From contig JANBQC010000249.1 of NCBI GenBank assembly GCA_027576995.1, positions 1 to 38,969 on the forward strand: a stretch of DNA of 38,969 nt, written 5' to 3'. The notes under the pieces were generated by a model. That model saw only the letters and a list, made by a program, of their open reading frames with translations, did no database searches and was not told the origin of the DNA. The DNA is from Dimargaris cristalligena. Its lineage: Eukaryota; Kickxellomycota; Dimargaritomycetes; Dimargaritales; Dimargaritaceae. Shown here piece by piece: positions 34,001 to 38,969 of the stretch (its first letter is position 1; every line of letters starts with the position of its first letter). The position numbers were made by a program, and so were the translations under genes.

Positions 34001-34590
34001 ATGACACGGAGTACGATAACGAACCCATGTCCTCCCCGAATAGTAGCATCCACCTGCGGTCGGCCAACATGTCCATTGATTCCCACCATGGTCTAGCTTC
34101 CGAGTCGGATATCTCCGATATGGATGATACACCGCATCCCATGCGCTTTTTCAATGCCCCTAGCCATTCCCTTTCGGCGGGCCCGACGGCCTCCTCTACT
34201 AACCCTTCCCATAATACCATTCCGGCTATTGAGCTGAGTAGTGAACCGCCGTCCTCCCCGACTCACCACTGCCTGGCCCAATCGTCACGCGCTTCCCTTA
34301 CCCAAGGGGACCGGACGGCACCGCTTATTTTTCCCGAGGACGAGGCGACCGATGTATCGCCCGGCGGGGGTCACAGTGCGACCAAACACAGCGGCGGCAG
34401 CTCGCACTCCACAGGGTTTACGTCCTTCATGCGGCATCTGGACCGGTTTAGAAAGAGTCTGTCCCCGCTGGACTACAATTCGGATTCGGATACGGAGGAG
34501 ACTACCACTGTGCCCGAAGATAGGCGACAGGACACTGCATCCGCCGCTCGGGATAGTGGTATTATGGAAGTTCGGGATGGAACTCGCTAA
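31042..34590 (+). CDS. PP2A regulatory subunit B''/PR72-type with EF-hands, two exons
   Basis: Exon 1 is 31042-31486 and exon 2 is 31853-34590, joined in phase 1 (ITT|DKHDIHRF) to give 1060 residues. The start is MATASHPPNP; the codon two before it is TTG, so this ATG is chosen. Residues 1 to about 325 are Ser/Pro-rich and disordered with many SP sites. The conserved B'' core begins at about 330 with IPPFYFPGGRP, a hallmark of the PR72/PPP2R3 family, and runs to about 780. It contains an EF-hand-like loop DTDHDMLIDLED (about 555-566) and a canonical loop DLDGDGTISVYE (about 663-674). In the family this subunit targets the PP2A catalytic dimer and responds to calcium. The C-terminal tail is acidic, Ser/Thr-rich and disordered. 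It is longer than animal PR72 because of both tails. Identification of the core is firm. Confidence 0.9.
31487..31852 (+). other. Intron of the PP2A B'' gene
   Basis: The donor ACAG|GTTAGT introduces an immediate in-frame TAG. The acceptor is GTAACAG|ATAAG. A CTAAC branch-like word lies about 27 bases before the acceptor. 366 nt, phase 1. Confidence 0.8.
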
Positions 34591-35060
34591 ATCTGTTTGT
34601 AACGAGTCCATCAAACACACCCAAACACATATTTGCGCCTCCCCCTCCCCTTTTCCACTCTTGCTGAACCATTCAATTATACCACCCGCTTTACAATACC
34701 CCTCTCTCCCTATTCAAGGTTTTTTTCTATATAATTATACTAGGGGATGCCCATCCACAGATTCTTCCTACATAACATAACATCCCTTACTTCTAGCTTC
34801 TCTCCCCCTTATTGCTATACAAAGAGGTCTTCATATGCGCTTTACTCCACCTCTCATCCATTCCATAATAATGTGTAACCCTTCCGCACTTCTTCCTTCT
34901 TCGATATCACTCCCCCCCACACTCCCTGCCAACGTTAGGTATAATAGCTATTTACTGGTTCAAAACTTCCTTAGCATTCTATTATCGCTTCGTTTTACAT
35001 TCGAATTATTATAGCCACTTGTCATTTATCCATTTCGCCTATTAAAAATTATATTTCCTT

Positions 35061-35081
35061 ATATATATATATATATATATA
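35061..35081. repeat. AT dinucleotide microsatellite
   Basis: About ten uninterrupted AT units lie in the 3' flank of the PP2A subunit gene. Confidence 0.9.
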
Positions 35082-35957
35082 GAAAAATACCTTTTACACC
35101 ACAACTTCATTGGATTACCCGATACGATCCGATCAGTAGACTATGTATCAATACAGGCCCCATAATTAGGGTGGAAGCCGTTAAAAGCCCGCATGGTTCT
35201 ACAGACCAAGCTGGGTCATTTGCAACAGCTGTGTACAGCCGAAAAAATAATCGCCTAAACCATAGTTCCCCTGTTCGCGATAAACGCCAAGACTGCTAAT
35301 TGATATAGGGCTACCATAGCAAGCGCATGGAGCCGCGTCAGTTTATGGTTGGTGGATGACTGTTACACATCTTGCTTGAGAACACTTCCTTGGGGAATAA
35401 TATCCGCGTATGAAACGGGAGAGGCAAGTGGCTCACCTGACCTTGCTTGGGGGGAGATTAAACGGTTGGGGGGGAGATGTCTTGACCTCTAGGGTCAAAG
35501 GGGGGTATGTGAGTGTAGGTAAGTAAAGTACCGGCTTGTTGGGCCCTCTTGCCTACAGCCAGATATCACATTCCGCTTGTTATTGGGCCGCTGGTAAAAA
35601 CCTACCCCGCCATGATAATGGCAGGGTAATGGAGGCCGAGTTGGGCAAAAAAATATAAAGAGGAGGGGGCAAGGGTTGACCATAAAGGCATACTGTTTAA
35701 GTCGAACAGGCTAGGAGTGGTCGAGGCGGGGCGAAACGGTTCTACAATACCTCCTATTTTAGGCTGTCTTGCAGGTGATATGCTTGGCCACCTTACACTG
35801 GAAGTGATACCACACCGTGACCGTGCAACAACTACGATTGGCCGGGATAGGCACGCCTTTCGGTCCGTCAAATCGGTAGAATCCGTTCGTACGTCGAGTA
35901 ATACAGAGCATTCAAGTTGGATACGAGAAGAACGAGCCTGTTGGTGGCTTACTAATA

Positions 35958-35961
<4 letters not shown>

Positions 35962-35988
<27 letters not shown>

Positions 35989-35989
35989 A
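35962..35989. repeat. AT dinucleotide microsatellite
   Basis: About fourteen AT units lie in the upstream region of the gene at 36168. Length changes here could affect promoter spacing, but nothing shows that directly. Confidence 0.9.
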
Positions 35990-36167
35990 TGGACCCAGCG
36001 GTCGCTTTAGGCCCGCCCCAACTGTATTATTGAACTCATTATTTTTTATATTTTTTAACCTGGGGTGTTCTTTTCTGGATAACACCCAAATTTTTAAGAC
36101 TTATACTGCAGTTTGTTAGATTTTCCCGATTCCATTTTTTATTTGGGCATTCGATAGAGCTATAGTT

Positions 36168-37874
36168 ATGACCTCACTAAAGTACCAACGGGTCTGGTGT
36201 TTTGGCTATGCAGCCGTATTATTTATGGGAAGTCAGTGGGGTCCCAATAGTGGTAGTGTCGTCCTTGGAGCAATCGACCAGTTGCGGAGCCCAGCAGTGG
36301 CGCCCAACTACCTGGTTCGCACCAGCGCCAACAACGACCGTATCCCGACCGACAATGACCAGGCGGAAGACGACTGGTCCTGGGGGGGCGACATCCCGTC
36401 GTCGGTCAGTTCAACGGATAACCAGAATAACGCTAATCCATGGAACTTCGGTGTAGAGTCGACCGGACTACAGTTTAGGGAGTCGCTCGCGGAACCCAAT
36501 AGTTCACCACCTGCCTGGGCCAGTGAGCCTCTTCGCGAGTCTGGCTTGAACGGACCTAGCCTACTATTGACGAGTCCATTTTACTATACTCCCGAGGGCA
36601 ATGGTGACCCACAAGGTGATGGTAGTCGTGGTTTACTCGAGGAAGATGGGGGATTGGTCTCGCCGCCGTCTTCTTCTGTTGCATGGCATTTGGCTGATTT
36701 CTCCGCGAATGAAGCCGCCCGTAGTCAAGTGGGCGTGTACGACCATCTTTATCCGCCCCCACCCAACGAACTGGCCGTTGCCGATACCCCATCTGATCTA
36801 CTTGATGGGGGGCCCTTAGGCAATAATGCTATGCCGCTGTCCTCGTCTTCGGCAATCGATGATCACGGCTCGTTGGACTGGATGAATGGTCATTCCTTCT
36901 TGTTCGGAAAATCAGTTGACACCATTACGGACTCACAACACCACCACCCCGGAAGCTCCGCAACGGCCCGGTCGCGGTCAAACACCGCCCGGCAAGAACA
37001 CGTGCGGCCCTACTTGGTACCTACTACCGACGGTCGTCGCCGTAGAAGAAGTAACATGAAATCCCGAAGCGATAGTCCCGCGAGCCCTCCACCACCGGCT
37101 TCCAGCAGCCTCGCTGAGCATAGCTACCCCGAGGTCCAGCAACCGTCAGCCGAGTCTCCCCCGATGTACTACTGGCCCAGTGAAACCGCGGATGTCCTGG
37201 ACTACGCTCTGCCCAATGAAGCCATCGCCAACTGGCCTTTGGATGAAGGGGCGACGGAAGCGGCCGCTGGTTCCTTAATGGATACAGAGTTGTTCACCAC
37301 CCTTCCCGGAGGAGTTGAACTGGCCCAAGAATGTCGGCAATACGCGGTAGACGATATCCTTCGACTCACGCCATTCGGTACTAATGACCTACTACCAGCG
37401 TACTCAAATAATAATTTACTACCCGAGAGTCAGTCAGTGTCAACTTTGTTTGACAAGGATACCTTTTGGCGTACGTTTGATAAATTTCTCAATCGCTACA
37501 TCCAGCAGCATAGTGGAGTAGAGAGTACCAACCTGGCAGGAGCTTCGCCCATGCCCCTCTCCCAGGGCCTTCAGTCCCGGACGGACCGTCTCGAAACCAT
37601 CCAAGCGGTCCGTGAAGCGATGCGTAAACGGGAGTTTATGTTCATCCTGGGTATCGATCCCCAAACGAGTACGGTATATCCCATATTTCCTTACGAACAC
37701 GACGGGCACACTTTGGACTGCTTGTACCTTCAAGCGTTCTTGAACTCGACCAAACCGCATATGCTGTTTGGATCGATCAAGTCGGATTTCAGCCGCGCCG
37801 AAACGATGGAATTGATTAGAATGGAACTCACTGGGTTCAATTTAGCGGATGAATTCAACCCTCCGGCATTTTAA
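36168..37874 (+). CDS. Predicted secreted protein of unknown function
   Basis: The single exon of 568 residues starts MTSLKYQRVW. Residues 8-24 (RVWCFGYAAVLFMGSQW) form the hydrophobic core of a signal peptide with basic residues before it. No other transmembrane segment is visible, so secretion or lumenal location is likely. Residues about 30-400 are Ser/Pro/Asp/Asn-rich and largely disordered. A five-Arg cluster near residue 290 (GRRRRRSNMKSR) could be a Kex2-type cleavage site or, if the signal is false, a nuclear signal. The C-terminal ~140 residues look folded, with FWRTFDKFLNRYIQQH, then REFMFILGIDPQTS and a final helix-rich end (ETMELIRMELTGFNLADEF). I recognise no family. Few cysteines argue against a small disulfide-rich effector. 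Confidence 0.75.
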   Translation: MTSLKYQRVWCFGYAAVLFMGSQWGPNSGSVVLGAIDQLRSPAVAPNYLVRTSANNDRIPTDNDQAEDDWSWGGDIPSSVSSTDNQNNANPWNFGVESTGLQFRESLAEPNSSPPAWASEPLRESGLNGPSLLLTSPFYYTPEGNGDPQGDGSRGLLEEDGGLVSPPSSSVAWHLADFSANEAARSQVGVYDHLYPPPPNELAVADTPSDLLDGGPLGNNAMPLSSSSAIDDHGSLDWMNGHSFLFGKSVDTITDSQHHHPGSSATARSRSNTARQEHVRPYLVPTTDGRRRRRSNMKSRSDSPASPPPPASSSLAEHSYPEVQQPSAESPPMYYWPSETADVLDYALPNEAIANWPLDEGATEAAAGSLMDTELFTTLPGGVELAQECRQYAVDDILRLTPFGTNDLLPAYSNNNLLPESQSVSTLFDKDTFWRTFDKFLNRYIQQHSGVESTNLAGASPMPLSQGLQSRTDRLETIQAVREAMRKREFMFILGIDPQTSTVYPIFPYEHDGHTLDCLYLQAFLNSTKPHMLFGSIKSDFSRAETMELIRMELTGFNLADEFNPPAF

Positions 37875-38814
37875 GGTGCTGCCATGGGTATTTGTTAATG
37901 AAGACTGCCTATTTAAGGGCTTTTCTTTATTTTAGGGGGAGGGGATGGATAGACAGTTGGAGCCCGGAGAACTTGCCATTATACTCAAAAGATAGTGGGA
38001 ATCCTTAGACTACTACGGTCTAATCCCCTTGTACACTTGCGTAGAAAATGTATACTATTGTAGGATAGGAACAGGTGGCTTGAAAGGAAAGCGGGTGGAT
38101 TTTCATTGGGTCAGACGCAGTAGTCAAATTGAAGCGTGGTGACTTGGTTCTAATACCAATGGGGCATATTGCTATTTAGTAAATTTTATTTGGCTAATAT
38201 GGAGGAGGTGCTCTTTGACCCAGCCATGCCCATCAACCCGTTCAGTAATTGCCAATCGGCGTCTCTTTCATATGTTTCCTGATCCTGTTTAATCTACCAA
38301 TCAACTCATCCCGATATAGAGGGAGAGGGTGAAGTGTAGTCGACGATGGATTCGCTACGAACTATTGGAATATTTCACGTGTAACAATGTATTCGTCGAT
38401 TGATTAGGGTAAAAACCCGTGCCTCCCCCCCCCTCATCTCACTCTCCGACTAGGCCCGTGTTTATGCTTACCCTATTTCAGATGGACGGATTTAGGTGCG
38501 TAAAAATATAAAACGGATGATAAAGAGATGCGTTGTTGGCCTGTGCTCTTTGACTTGTTACATTTCATTTATGATTCTACCCAGATTTGTTACTACATGT
38601 ACGGTATGGGCAAAATTCAAAAATATACCCAATTAGCAGTTTTAGAAATTAGTAGGTACAATGGGGGCGGCCCTACGGGTACACTCAAATGTAGGGTCTG
38701 TCTGGGCTATGCACCATCATATTGGAATGAGGCAGGTATGTGCACTAAAATCATCCCTTCCAAACCCCCTATTTAAAGTTTAACCTATACATACTAAATA
38801 ATCCATAATATTTT
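37875..38814. other. Region between secreted-protein gene and right LTR
   Basis: No supported gene. A short frame at 38528-38776 has no domain and poor coding composition. This stretch holds the 3' UTR of the upstream gene and flank of the LTR. Confidence 0.45.
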
Positions 38815-38969
38815 TGTTGTGCAGCGATGGGAAAAACTTAATAAAGCGGAATGAATAATAAGTCCCGACGGCTATAGAAATAGCGAAAATTGCCTAAACA
38901 CTAGTTAATAATAATCAATAATCTGAAATAGTCAAAGAACTGCAGGCTATAAGCCGATACAATTCTATA
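38815..38969 (-). mobile_element. Partial LTR, same family as 1137-1638, inverted
   Basis: The reverse complement begins inside the LTR and ends ...CCCATCGCTGCACAACA, exactly the terminal word of the left LTR. Along about 150 bases it aligns base by base with 1488-1638 (shared words include TAGAATTGTATCG, TTGATTATTATT and AGTTTTTCCCATCGCTG) with scattered substitutions. The rest lies beyond the window. Its 3' end faces the genes. Divergence from the left copy indicates separate, older insertions. Confidence 0.85.

Larger units (their letters stand above)
34591..36167. other. Intergenic region with two AT microsatellites
   Basis: About 1.6 kb. The first 500 bases are pyrimidine-rich and then AT-rich and should include the 3' UTR of the PP2A subunit gene. 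An AT dinucleotide run lies at 35061-35081 and a second at 35962-35989, the latter about 180 bases before the next ATG. Short frames here lack coding signals. Confidence 0.5.

Noticed and set aside
38528..38776. 82-codon plus-strand open frame near the right LTR
   Set aside because: Short, with no motif or coding bias; the gap is AT-rich and borders a transposon remnant.

Overview
The window looks like nuclear DNA of a filamentous, probably early-diverging, fungus. The basis is a set of fungal or general eukaryotic protein families (an AA11 chitin-active LPMO, a Bpl1-type biotin protein ligase, a GRIP-domain golgin, a B''/PR72-type PP2A subunit), short GT-AG introns with YAG acceptors, Kozak-like starts and no operon spacing. 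The lineage call is an inference. The chitin-acting enzyme would suit a zoopagomycete or mucoromycete, but the sequence alone does not settle this.

Layout: bases 1-1967 hold transposon debris: a possible decayed retroelement coding remnant, a ~75-bp tandem repeat and a complete ~500-bp LTR. Five genes then lie on the minus strand: a frameshifted C2H2 zinc-finger gene (1968-3361), a secreted AA11 LPMO with a C-terminal CBM19-like module (4690-5952), biotin protein ligase (9552-11909), a six-exon golgin (12873-16701) and an unrecognised membrane protein (17963-18946). After a 4.3-kb divergent gap, four genes lie on the plus strand: a proline-rich protein with a coiled coil (23293-25821), a three-exon F-box-like protein (29195-29948), a two-exon PP2A B'' subunit with EF-hands (31042-34590) and a large predicted secreted protein of unknown function (36168-37874). 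The window ends inside a second copy of the same LTR family in inverted orientation (38815 onward).

The genes are ordinary independent fungal genes and do not form an obvious cluster or pathway: extracellular chitin oxidation, carboxylase biotinylation, Golgi tethering, ubiquitin-ligase adaptor and phosphatase regulation. Coding regions are visibly GC-rich with strong codon bias. The long gaps (3.6, 4.3 and 3.4 kb) are AT-richer and hold no convincing gene, tRNA or rRNA. I did not find a convincing novel multi-gene system. The points most worth following up are the LPMO architecture, the two unrecognised large proteins, the frameshifted zinc-finger gene, and the split F-box-like gene, which a simple ORF scan would miss.
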